DNA from: a virus
DNA: 21,564 bases
IMG/VR virus record: IMGVR_UViG_3300042465_000407
Coordinates: 1 to 21,564 of that record
Direction: 5' to 3' (one strand)
The translations under genes and the position numbers were made by a program. This document shows positions 11,917 to 20,330 of this stretch, piece after piece (the first letter of the stretch is position 1; every line of letters starts with the position of its first letter). The notes below the pieces were generated by a model. The model made no database searches. It was not told the DNA's origin and worked only from the letters and a program-made list of their open reading frames with translations.

Positions 11917-14301
11917 ATGGCTCTTCCTAGGTATCAGAATGTTGGTGTTGAAGTTGGCGGCGGGATTCGCGGGTTAGATTTTCCTAGCCGTGGAGAGGCT
12001 ACACGCGGGTTTGATACTATCAGCGCAGTCCTTGATAGGATGTCTGAATCATTCTTTAAAGAAGCAGCAACAGCAGCAACTGCTGAAGGTGAGAAGTATG
12101 GTGCTGAGAACGCTCCAACTCCAGAGCAGATTGCTGAGGCGCGTAAACTCAACCAGCCAGTTGCACCTATCGGCGATTCCCGTACCTACTTTGGTAAGGC
12201 TGCTAGTCAAGCTGCAAGCCGCATTGCTGCAAAGAATGTTGCCGTTGATGCCGAACTCCAAATGGGTCTTATCCAGCGCGATGTTGCCGCTGGTAGAGTA
12301 TCAGCCAATGATGTAATCCCTCGCGTTAATGCTCTTGCTAAAGGCTACTCTGGCGCACTGAAAGAGTTTGACCCAGTGATGGCCCGTAGTGTCGAGGCTG
12401 ATCTTGCTCTGCACGGCAATAAGATGTTCCTTGCTGCATCTAAGAAGGCTACATCTGATGCTATTGCTGCTCAGGGTGTTAAGGCTGCCGAGGCGGCTGA
12501 AGAAACAGTTAAAAACTTAACAAACCTTATTGCACAAAATGGACCACAGCTTATTCAAAGTGGGGATGGAGCTATAGTCCATACAGTCCAACAACAAATC
12601 GATGATGTCTATGCTAAAGCGGAGAGCCAAATTAATGGCTTGCCTAAAGCTGCTAGAAAAGAAGCATTAAAAAACCTGCCTGTTTGGATTCAATCTGAGT
12701 TCAAGAGTTTTGTTGTCGATAAAATTGTCAAAGCTAAATCTGAAGATGAGTTGAAACCAATTGTCGAAAGTTTAAAAACTGGACAATACGATGCGTTTTT
12801 TACAGCAAATAGAGATCAACGCTTTGACATTATTAAAGCTCTTGAAGGCGAGATTAATAAGTATGAATCAAAAGAAAACCGTGGCCTTTCTGGTGAAAAA
12901 GCAAGACTAAGTAAGTTGTCTGACAATATAATGGCATCTATAGATAGCGGAAAATCATTAGATCTTGCTATTCTACCTACAAAAGAACAAGTTGCCGCAA
13001 CTTTTATAAACGATCCCGCTCGTGGAGAAGTAATATGGTCGCAAATTTCGACGGCAGCAGAAACACATCAAGTATGGACAGAAAATAAATATCGGTCTTA
13101 TGAAGAAGTGACTGCAAAGCGCCGCCAACTTGCTCAAGAATTTAAAGATTCTCCATTAGAGCAGTCTTCTGATCGCAAAAGAAAACTAGATATTTTTGAT
13201 AGGATGATTGCTGCAAGAAATCAAATTCTTGAAAAAGACCCAGCCCCATTTGCAATGCAGCTACCAGAAGTCAAAGCCGCATTTGAAAAAACAGGCAGAG
13301 AATATGCCATTGCAAACAATCTTACTCCTAAACAAAGGGTAGCCGCATACGAAAATTATGCTGACGTTATGACAAACGCACAAGTTTATCTTGGTCTTCC
13401 AAATTCTGCTGTTAAGATTCTACCAAGGGGAGAAGTAGATAGTCTTATTGCTGAGTGGAAAGAAACAACGGCAGGCGGAGCTTTTGCAACACAATGGCTG
13501 CAAGAAAAAGCTGCCCTGTTCGGCAAAGCATGGCCTGATGTTATGAAGCAGTTGCAACCAGACCTTCCTCCGACTGCTGTTATTATTGCGGGGATGGATG
13601 ATATATTACAACGCACCGCAGCAGAAACGCTAGCTAACCTAAGCACAAAACCGAATGAAGAGGGGATTAATGTTTGGCGGAAAGAAAATTCTGCAAAAGC
13701 AAAGGATATTAATGAAGCCCTAAACAGAGTAATGAATCCATTTGAGGCATCAATTGCTGCATTACAAGACGCTCCTGCTGTATCGGCTTCATACAACAAT
13801 GCGATTAGAACTCTTGCAACAGGCTATGTTATAACGGGTGTATTACCAAATGAAGCAGTAGCACAGGCTTATAAAGAAATACTAGGATCACGATACTCGT
13901 TCCACGACACATTTCGTGTGCCATCAAACATAAGAAATGCAAACCGAATTGCACAAACAGCAAATGAACTAAAGTATTATTTAGGGGAATATAATATTAA
14001 AATTCCAGATTCTATTATGCGTGAGGCTACAGGTATGAGTGATGAGGAAAGAAGAAAGGTTTACCTTGAAAGTCTGCGCGACAGTGGTAGATGGGTAAAT
14101 AACCCTGATGACCGCGATGGGCTTGTTTTGATGAATGGAGCTGGTGCTAAAGTTTTGCGCGAAATTAGACAACCAGACGGAGAACTAAAAACCATACCTT
14201 TTGTAATGAGTTGGGATGATCTATCTACTGAGGTCATGAGGCCAGTGTTCCAGTTTGGCAGCCAAATTACTCGACCTCAAGTTTTGCCAGGGATAAAATA
14301 A
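11917..14301 (+). CDS. Internal virion protein, T7 gp15 type
   Basis: A 794-aa, mostly helical, Ala-rich protein in the gp15 position (T7 gp15: 747 aa), expected to form the periplasmic part of the ejection channel. The N-terminus has GGGIRGLDFPSRGEATRGFD, and the next 150 residues are Ala/Gln-rich helices (AASQAASRIAAKNVAVDAEL). I see no transglycosylase catalytic motif. AAGG (11906-11909) lies 7 bases before the ATG. Base composition changes inside the gene. Hand counts give 34/60 GC at 12121-12180 and 33/60 at 12241-12300, but 20/60 at 12901-12960 and 19/60 at 13681-13740, with Lys and Asn codons shifting to AAA/AAT. This indicates that the C-terminal three quarters came from a different source. 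Confidence 0.78.
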   Translation: MALPRYQNVGVEVGGGIRGLDFPSRGEATRGFDTISAVLDRMSESFFKEAATAATAEGEKYGAENAPTPEQIAEARKLNQPVAPIGDSRTYFGKAASQAASRIAAKNVAVDAELQMGLIQRDVAAGRVSANDVIPRVNALAKGYSGALKEFDPVMARSVEADLALHGNKMFLAASKKATSDAIAAQGVKAAEAAEETVKNLTNLIAQNGPQLIQSGDGAIVHTVQQQIDDVYAKAESQINGLPKAARKEALKNLPVWIQSEFKSFVVDKIVKAKSEDELKPIVESLKTGQYDAFFTANRDQRFDIIKALEGEINKYESKENRGLSGEKARLSKLSDNIMASIDSGKSLDLAILPTKEQVAATFINDPARGEVIWSQISTAAETHQVWTENKYRSYEEVTAKRRQLAQEFKDSPLEQSSDRKRKLDIFDRMIAARNQILEKDPAPFAMQLPEVKAAFEKTGREYAIANNLTPKQRVAAYENYADVMTNAQVYLGLPNSAVKILPRGEVDSLIAEWKETTAGGAFATQWLQEKAALFGKAWPDVMKQLQPDLPPTAVIIAGMDDILQRTAAETLANLSTKPNEEGINVWRKENSAKAKDINEALNRVMNPFEASIAALQDAPAVSASYNNAIRTLATGYVITGVLPNEAVAQAYKEILGSRYSFHDTFRVPSNIRNANRIAQTANELKYYLGEYNIKIPDSIMREATGMSDEERRKVYLESLRDSGRWVNNPDDRDGLVLMNGAGAKVLREIRQPDGELKTIPFVMSWDDLSTEVMRPVFQFGSQITRPQVLPGIK

Positions 14302-16019
14302 TGCCAATAATCGGCACGTTATCTGATAGACAGTCATACTTTGAAGAGCAGCCTACTGCTTTATCAACTGCGCTTGGCATGACGGCAGAAGAAACTTTGC
14401 TTCGCAGCCCTTTGCCATCTATCTATCGTGCCGTCGAATTGTTTGCTGCCTACCGTAATGAGGATTCTCCTCTAATTGCACCCTCGGATGCCAAGAAAAA
14501 GATTGAACAGTATGGTTTTGATCTAAAAGTTCCAGAAGAAGGCATCCGAGAGTCGGCATTAAATATTTTAATTAGTCGCAAGCAGAACGAAATTAGGATT
14601 CAAGATACATTATCTCGCAGTCCTGATGGATTCTTTCCGACTACGGCAAAACTGGCAACGGCTCTTGGCGCGTCTTTAATCGACCCGTTAAACGTAGCAT
14701 CTGCATTTATTCCAGTCGTTGGCGCAACACGGTACACAGCTCTTATTGAAAATGCTGGTGGTGCTGTGGGACGCGCAATGGTCCGCGGTCGTGTAGGCGT
14801 AATGGAAGGTGTAGTCGGCGCCGCTGTCATCGAGCCATTTGTTGCTGGTGCTGCTATCTATGAGCAAGCAGACTACAATATGACTAACTCCATTGAGAAC
14901 CTAGCTTTTGGTGGTCTCTTTGGCGGTGGCTTGCACATGGGTGCTGGGGCTATCGGGGACGCTCTGTCTCGTGGCGGCTCTGCTTATACGACTAAACCTA
15001 CTGGCAAGATGAGCGAAACAATCAATATGCTCGATGCTAGTACTAGGCAGCAAGCGTTAAAGACCGCCATCTCTCAGGCCATGAGCGGCAAAGAGATCGA
15101 TGTTGAAGCTATCCTGCATCTAGATCCTAAGTTTGCCCCGTTAAAAGACCGTCTGTTGACTAGCACTTCAATGACTCCGTTCACTGAGGTCAAGCTGCCA
15201 GTCAATCCAACTGACCCTGCACCGTTTTTGCAACTTGGCGCATTTGGCCCATCTGCTAATGTAACCAATGGCAACCGTACAACTGCTATTGCGCTGAAAA
15301 ACGATGGCACACCGACTGTCTTTGCTACGTTCGAAGAAGCAGAGAAGCTCCAGAAAACTATTGAGCGGCGCAGTGATGAGCGCATGGAGATTGCCAAGCA
15401 ACCTGATGGGCAGTTCATTCTACGCCGGGAGTTTCCAGAGCAGCCAGCCAGAGACACTAGCGGCAACGTATTCCTGTTTGACAATGAACGCGCTGCATTG
15501 AAGGCGACAGATTCCATCTTGGCTTTACAGGACGGCAATTATTCTGCTGTGCCTATCATGGTCAATGACGAGATGAAGTGGGCTTTGGTTGATAACGCAT
15601 CGCCAGAGTTTGTGTCCGCTGCCAAGCACTCTCCTGATCTTGTGTCGTTTGACGTATCACACATCAATCGGTTTACCGATACCAGCATGATGAAGCAAAC
15701 TGCACCAGAGGATCTAACTCGGCTGCAAGAGGCAATCAGGCAGTCATATAAACCTGGTAGATACCGTTTGTCTGATCAGGAATCATCTATTGCTGCAACT
15801 AAATACCTTGAAGAAAAGTCTGTTAAAGTAGACGATATAGCCGCTGTTGATGCAGACATTGAGTATCATATACAAAAGGCAGATAGTCTTGCTGCTACTC
15901 TTGGCATTGAAAAGGAGCTGGCTAAAGATATTGAAGGCTATAATTTGCTGGTCAAAGACGCTGAAGATATATCTAGAGGCATTGAAGCTGCCGCTACTTG
16001 TTCGATTAGAAGGGGCTAA
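14301..16019 (+). CDS. Internal virion (ejection) protein, N-terminal gp16-like partner
   Basis: A 572-aa protein starting at ATG 14301, overlapping the previous stop as TAATG, with AGGGAT (14289-14294). Residues about 114-220 form a long Gly/Ala/Val-rich hydrophobic region (LGASLIDPLNVASAFIPVVG, VGAAVIEPFVAGAAIYEQAD, NLAFGGLFGGGLHMG) typical of membrane-active ejection proteins. The last 50 residues are helical and end AAATCSIRRG, an ending I recall in phage proteins that directly precede genes like the next one. No lytic transglycosylase motif of the T7 gp16 N-terminus is visible. Together with the next gene it has 1421 residues, close to T7 gp16 (1318), so the pair probably does the gp16 job. 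Confidence 0.7.
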   Translation: MPIIGTLSDRQSYFEEQPTALSTALGMTAEETLLRSPLPSIYRAVELFAAYRNEDSPLIAPSDAKKKIEQYGFDLKVPEEGIRESALNILISRKQNEIRIQDTLSRSPDGFFPTTAKLATALGASLIDPLNVASAFIPVVGATRYTALIENAGGAVGRAMVRGRVGVMEGVVGAAVIEPFVAGAAIYEQADYNMTNSIENLAFGGLFGGGLHMGAGAIGDALSRGGSAYTTKPTGKMSETINMLDASTRQQALKTAISQAMSGKEIDVEAILHLDPKFAPLKDRLLTSTSMTPFTEVKLPVNPTDPAPFLQLGAFGPSANVTNGNRTTAIALKNDGTPTVFATFEEAEKLQKTIERRSDERMEIAKQPDGQFILRREFPEQPARDTSGNVFLFDNERAALKATDSILALQDGNYSAVPIMVNDEMKWALVDNASPEFVSAAKHSPDLVSFDVSHINRFTDTSMMKQTAPEDLTRLQEAIRQSYKPGRYRLSDQESSIAATKYLEEKSVKVDDIAAVDADIEYHIQKADSLAATLGIEKELAKDIEGYNLLVKDAEDISRGIEAAATCSIRRG

Positions 16020-16021
16020 CA

Positions 16022-18571
16022 ATGGCTATTACAGATTGTCTGCTTGAAGTTGAAACAGCAGTAGGCCGCGCACTCAGCAGCGATGAAGCGGAAATGATCT
16101 TTGAAGAAGTGCAGAAGCGCGAAAAGATTGCTCGTGCCAAGAACTCTCTTGATACAGTAGACGTTGCTATCCGCGATGCCGCTAGTGAACTTGCCAAGCA
16201 ATTGATTCGTGCTGCCAAGATCGAGAAGCGCAATGCTGCAATCTCGTTTATCAAGCGCACTGAAGCATTAGAGTACATTAAAAATAACTTTGCCAATGCA
16301 CCAGAGAAAGGATTGGAATCTATTCTGACTGGTGTCAATACGGTTAAACTTGGCTCTCGTGATAGTATAGCAGCAAGGCAGCATACTCTTTTAACAGAGT
16401 GGGGCCGTGGATTTATTGCCGATTTAGATAATGCCGGGACGTTGCATATCCTTACATCTGGTGAGTTTGACCGCGACATTTCCCGTGCATTAGAGACAAT
16501 TGATAACCCGGCGGCTGCTCCATTTAAAGGGCTACCAGAGGTTATGAAAACTGCGGAAGTCATTAATAAATGGCAGGAAACAATCCGCATGAAATACAAT
16601 GATCATGGCGGTGCAGTTGACAAGCAAGTCGGCTACATCGTGCGTCAGTCTCACAGTTCAGACAAGATTCGTCGCGCTGGCAAAGACACTTGGGTCAGTG
16701 GCATTATTGAAAAGCTGGACATGGCTCGGACCTTTGAGGATGGAGCAGATCCAAAAGAAGTCCTTGGCAAGATCTATGATAACTTTGTTAGTGGCGTTCA
16801 CCTCAAATATAAAAAGGAAGTCACTGGCTTTAAAGGCGGCACTGCAAACCTTGCAAAGAAAGTTAGTCAAGAGCGAGTGCTGCATTTTAAAGACGCTGAT
16901 AACTGGTTTGATTATCACCGAGAGTATGGTGTTGGAACTATTGCTGATGCAGTTACGCACTCAATGAACACGGCTGCTCAGAACATTGGGTTGATGAGTA
17001 AACTTGGTCCAAATCCTAGCGATAATTTTAATCGAATTGTTGAATATCTCACCATGTCAATGAAAGGGGAGCCAGAAAAACTTCGTATTTTGCGAGAAGC
17101 AACTAAACCGAATGGCTACCTTAACAATGTTTTTGCTGAGGTTGATGGCACATCGCGGATTCCTGTTGATGGCATTTTAGCTAATGTTGGATCAGGAGTT
17201 AGATTCATACAAACAACATCTAAACTTGGTGCTGCTGTTTTCGCGTCAATAACTGACCTTTCAAGCGTTATGTCTGAAATGGCGTATCAAGGCCATAGCC
17301 CTACTTCTGCTCTTGCAGAATCAATCGTCAGCCTTGGATCTGGGCAACGCGGCAAAGATTTTGCAATAGTTGACGCTGGTCTTGGGGTATGGACAGATGC
17401 ACAGCGCGGTGCAATGTCAGGTGCTCGATATGCTGGGGATGATAATCTTCCCGGGGCAATGTCAAAACTACAACAAGTTTTTTTTAAACTGAACGGTCTA
17501 ACTTGGTGGACTGATACGCTGCGGTCATCGACAATCCGCATGATGTCGCACATTTCTGCTCTGTCAAAAGATCTGCCATTTGAAAAGTTATCTTCTGATA
17601 TGCAGCGTGTTTATAGTCTTTATGGAATTGATGCTGGTCGCTGGGAAATCATCAGGTCAACTGCGACTAAAGCAGTAGATGGTCGAGAGTATCTTTTGCC
17701 ATCTGCTATTAAAGATCTTCCCGACGAGATGTTCGCAAAATACATTACAGACGCTGGCGGCAAAGTTTCGCCTCGTGCCATCAATGAATTGAAAGATGAG
17801 ATTAAAACGCAGTTTGGCGCATACTTTCATGACCGTGCAGATTTTGCAGTGCTTCAGCCAGATGCAAGAACACGTTCTATTTTAAATCAGGGCACTCAAC
17901 CTGGCACTCCAGTAGGAGAGTTGTTGCGATTTGTTACTCAATTTAAATCATTTCCGACCGCATATGTCCAAAAAGTATTAGGGCGTGAAGTATATGGCAG
18001 AGGTGCTGACCCATCTGCTGGCTTAATAGACGCGCTTAAAAGCGGAAATGGTGAGATGATGGGTCTAGCCCAATCGTTTATTTGGTCTACATTGTTTGGT
18101 TATATTGCTTACAATGCTAAAGATCTTCTGCGTGGTCGGTACACTGAGAAGCCAGAATCTGCCGCTGATTATGCCAAGATGTTGCAAGCCTCAATGCTGC
18201 AAGGCGGTGGTGCTGGTATCCTCGGCGACTTTATGTTTGGAGAAATGAAGAATCGCTATGGCAATACTCCATTAAGTTCAATGCTCGGCCCCACAGCGGG
18301 TACAGTAGAAAGCGTCCTTGATCTTTTTGGTAAGGCAAAGTCTCAAGCTATCACTGGTAAAGATGAGAACCTTGCTGCAAATGCCTATAAAGTGGTGATT
18401 AACAATACGCCGTTTGCCAACCTGTTCTACACTCGAATGGCACTGGACTATATGATTACCTATCGTCTGCAAGAGTCAATGAATCCTGGTTACCTATCTA
18501 GGATGGAAGAGATAGCGAAGCGAGAGCAGGGCAAATCGTTCCTCTTCCCGCCAAGCCAGTATGTAAGATAG
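16022..18571 (+). CDS. Internal virion (ejection) protein, C-terminal gp16-like partner
   Basis: An 849-aa, largely helical protein starting two bases after the previous stop, with GAAGGGG (16009-16015) 6 bases before ATG 16022. The beginning, DCLLEVETAVGRALSSDEAE then IFEEVQKREKIARAKNSL, is a pattern found at the start of separate phage proteins, so this is an authentic gene start and not a frameshift fragment. A hydrophobic middle (around residues 390-450, KLGAAVFASITDLSSVMSEM) could span a membrane. The end is basic and closes with SFLFPPSQYVR. The expected role is formation of the inner-membrane part of the DNA-ejection conduit. No enzyme motif is visible. Confidence 0.72.
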   Translation: MAITDCLLEVETAVGRALSSDEAEMIFEEVQKREKIARAKNSLDTVDVAIRDAASELAKQLIRAAKIEKRNAAISFIKRTEALEYIKNNFANAPEKGLESILTGVNTVKLGSRDSIAARQHTLLTEWGRGFIADLDNAGTLHILTSGEFDRDISRALETIDNPAAAPFKGLPEVMKTAEVINKWQETIRMKYNDHGGAVDKQVGYIVRQSHSSDKIRRAGKDTWVSGIIEKLDMARTFEDGADPKEVLGKIYDNFVSGVHLKYKKEVTGFKGGTANLAKKVSQERVLHFKDADNWFDYHREYGVGTIADAVTHSMNTAAQNIGLMSKLGPNPSDNFNRIVEYLTMSMKGEPEKLRILREATKPNGYLNNVFAEVDGTSRIPVDGILANVGSGVRFIQTTSKLGAAVFASITDLSSVMSEMAYQGHSPTSALAESIVSLGSGQRGKDFAIVDAGLGVWTDAQRGAMSGARYAGDDNLPGAMSKLQQVFFKLNGLTWWTDTLRSSTIRMMSHISALSKDLPFEKLSSDMQRVYSLYGIDAGRWEIIRSTATKAVDGREYLLPSAIKDLPDEMFAKYITDAGGKVSPRAINELKDEIKTQFGAYFHDRADFAVLQPDARTRSILNQGTQPGTPVGELLRFVTQFKSFPTAYVQKVLGREVYGRGADPSAGLIDALKSGNGEMMGLAQSFIWSTLFGYIAYNAKDLLRGRYTEKPESAADYAKMLQASMLQGGGAGILGDFMFGEMKNRYGNTPLSSMLGPTAGTVESVLDLFGKAKSQAITGKDENLAANAYKVVINNTPFANLFYTRMALDYMITYRLQESMNPGYLSRMEEIAKREQGKSFLFPPSQYVR

Positions 18572-18576
18572 CAAGT

Positions 18577-18605
18577 TTGAACGAAACAACACTTTGCTGT
18601 ATAAG
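18577..18605 (+). promoter_or_regulatory. Candidate promoter of the host-recognition genes
   Basis: TTGAAC (18577-18582, 4 of 6) and TATAAG (18600-18605, 5 of 6) are separated by exactly 17 bases in the 52-base gap after the ejection genes. Initiation near 18612 would leave only about 12 bases before ATG 18624 and would start at the GAGG ribosome site (18613-18616), which weakens the case. A bulged 7-bp hairpin (18570-18598) covers the same stretch. Confidence 0.36.
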
Positions 18606-18623
18606 AAGGTATGAGGTGCTTCA

Positions 18624-19973
18624 ATGTCTGACTATAACATCACAGCGGTAACACGGCGCAAAGTCTACTCTGGTTCCGCTGGAACTGGACCCTACGCATT
18701 TACGTTCCCGGTGATCAGTCAGACCGACATTGCTGTCTATAAAAACTCTACCAAACTGACGCTAACAACTGATTACACTGTAACGATTAGCAGCGCGAAT
18801 GGCACTGGTAGTGTTACTCTGGTATCAGCAGCCACTGGCTCTGATAAGATTACGATCATCGGATCTCGTACTATCCAGCGCACGACAGATTTTGTTACTG
18901 CTGGTGATCTGAACGCATCAGCATTGAACGAGCAGCTTGATAGCCAGATCATTATGCTTCAGCAGCTTGCCGAGGAAAACAAGCGCACGTTGAAGGCTCC
19001 TCCTTATGATCTGGAATCGGTCGAGGACGGCGGCACTCTTAACATGGTTATGCCACCATCGGCACAACGCGCTGGCAAAGTGCTTGCGTTTGATGAGAAC
19101 GGTATCCCTACAGTTGCCGCAACAGTTGGTAGCTACGCAGGATCGTGGACTACTGCAACTGCTTATAACTACCGTGATCTGGTCAAAGACCCGGTTAACT
19201 CTAACGTCTATTTCTGTAATACATCGCACACCTCGTCAGGCTCTGCTCCTATCTCAAGCAATGCTGACACAGCTAAATGGGACTTGGTAGTTGATGCCGC
19301 GTCTGCTGCCGATTCTGAAACTAACGCTGCGGCCTCTGCATCTGCTGCATCCAGTTCAGCTTCTGCCGCATCTTCTAGCGCATCGGCTGCATCAACTTCT
19401 GCATCCAATGCCTCGACCAGTGCAGGGAACGCATCGACATCTGCTACTGCGGCGGCGGCTTCTGCTACTGCGGCTGCTGCTAGTTATGATGCTTTTGATG
19501 ATCGCTATCTTGGATCTAAGAGTTCTGATCCTTCCGTTGATAATGATGGAAATGCGCTTCTGACTGGCGCACTTTATTTCAATTCATCGTCAACCAAAAT
19601 GCGGGTGTATAACGGCACTGTCTGGCAAGATGCTGGATCTTCTGTAAACGGAACGTCTCAAAGATATTCATATGTAGCAACTTCTGGGCAGACAACATTC
19701 TCTGCAACGTATGATTCTGGATATGTTGACGTATACCGCAACGGTGTAAAACTTGTTCGCACAACAGATTTCTCTGATTCAACTGGAACATCTATTGTTC
19801 TTGTGACTGGCGCAACTGTAGGTGATAACGTAGACATTGTAGGATACGGGACATTTTCAATTGCAGCTATTGATGCTGGCTCAATCACAACTGGTACACT
19901 TGATATTGCTCGCGCACCGTGGGCTGCTTCAACAGGAAAGGCAATTGCTATGTCAATTGTTTTTGGAGGTTAA
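18624..19973 (+). CDS. Tail fibre with T7-type N-terminal attachment domain
   Basis: A 449-aa modular fibre. Residues 1-160 match the N-terminal tail-attachment domain of T7 gp17-like fibres: YSGSAGTGPYAFTFPVISQT, TDYTV, TIIGSRTIQRTTDF, LNEQLDSQIIMLQQLAEENK. Residues about 170-224 (GSWTTATAYNYRDLVKD, VYFCNTSHTS, AKWDLV) resemble a CBM5/12-like carbohydrate-binding module. Residues 225-287 are an almost pure Ala/Ser/Thr stalk. Then comes YDAFDDRYLGSKSSDPSVDN with ALYFNSSSTKMRVYNG, common in phage fibre proteins. Residues 346-410 look like a second, shortened copy of the N-terminal beta unit. The C-terminus (GSITTGTLDIARAPW) is brief, so the main receptor-binding surface may lie in the downstream adhesin. 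GAGG at 18613-18616 serves ATG 18624. Confidence 0.87.
   Translation: MSDYNITAVTRRKVYSGSAGTGPYAFTFPVISQTDIAVYKNSTKLTLTTDYTVTISSANGTGSVTLVSAATGSDKITIIGSRTIQRTTDFVTAGDLNASALNEQLDSQIIMLQQLAEENKRTLKAPPYDLESVEDGGTLNMVMPPSAQRAGKVLAFDENGIPTVAATVGSYAGSWTTATAYNYRDLVKDPVNSNVYFCNTSHTSSGSAPISSNADTAKWDLVVDAASAADSETNAAASASAASSSASAASSSASAASTSASNASTSAGNASTSATAAAASATAAAASYDAFDDRYLGSKSSDPSVDNDGNALLTGALYFNSSSTKMRVYNGTVWQDAGSSVNGTSQRYSYVATSGQTTFSATYDSGYVDVYRNGVKLVRTTDFSDSTGTSIVLVTGATVGDNVDIVGYGTFSIAAIDAGSITTGTLDIARAPWAASTGKAIAMSIVFGG
19297..19484 (+). repeat. Ala/Ser/Thr-coding low-complexity repeat (fibre stalk)
   Basis: About 63 codons, nearly all Ala, Ser or Thr with a few Asn, Glu and Gly, in recurring units such as SASAAS and STSA. 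At DNA level short pieces (tctgctgcatc, tctgccgcatc, catcggctgcatc) recur with different synonymous codons. The repeat is therefore old or held at protein level. It links the fibre base to its distal domains, probably as a trimeric helical stalk. Confidence 0.75.
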
Positions 19974-19976
19974 ATT

Positions 19977-20330
19977 ATGGCTGCTCCTAATATTGTTAAC
20001 GTAACAACTATCACGGGCAAGACTGCTGTTCAGGCGGTAGGAACAAGCGCAACAGCTATTGTTTCCAATGCTGGTTCATCGGGGACTGTTGTAAAAGTCA
20101 ACGCTTTGTATGTAGGTAACAAAGACACATCTGTTGCTTACAAAGTCACAGTTGATTTGTTTCGGTCATCTACTGCGTATAGCATGTTGTATCAAACTTC
20201 TATTCCAGCAGGATCAACTTTGGATGTTCTGTCCAAAGCAATCTATCTTGAAGAAGGTGATGCGCTTCGATTGACCGCTGATAGTGCTACAAAACTTGAG
20301 GCAGTTTGTTCTTACGAGGTTATCAGCTAA
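19977..20330 (+). CDS. Small beta-rich structural protein
   Basis: A 117-aa protein with a strong GGAGG site (19965-19969) 7 bases before ATG 19977. Hydrophobic and polar residues alternate as in a beta sandwich: [20 protein letters not shown], then [14 protein letters not shown] and [20 protein letters not shown]. Similar small proteins lie beside fibre and adhesin genes in many aquatic phages and are usually annotated only as structural. No signal peptide, catalytic motif or membrane segment is seen. It sits between the fibre and the large adhesin and overlaps the latter's start as TAATG (20328-20332), so it may be an adaptor, chaperone or decoration of the fibre complex (inference). Confidence 0.72.
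   Translation: MAAPNIVNVTTITGKTAVQAVGTSATAIVSNAGSSGTVVKVNALYVGNKDTSVAYKVTVDLFRSSTAYSMLYQTSIPAGSTLDVLSKAIYLEEGDALRLTADSATKLEAVCSYEVIS

Noticed and set aside
14301-18571. Frameshifted single gp16 gene
   Set aside because: The second frame has its own good SD and a typical gene-start sequence, and the first ends in a pattern I know from intact proteins, so two natural genes are more likely than a broken one.
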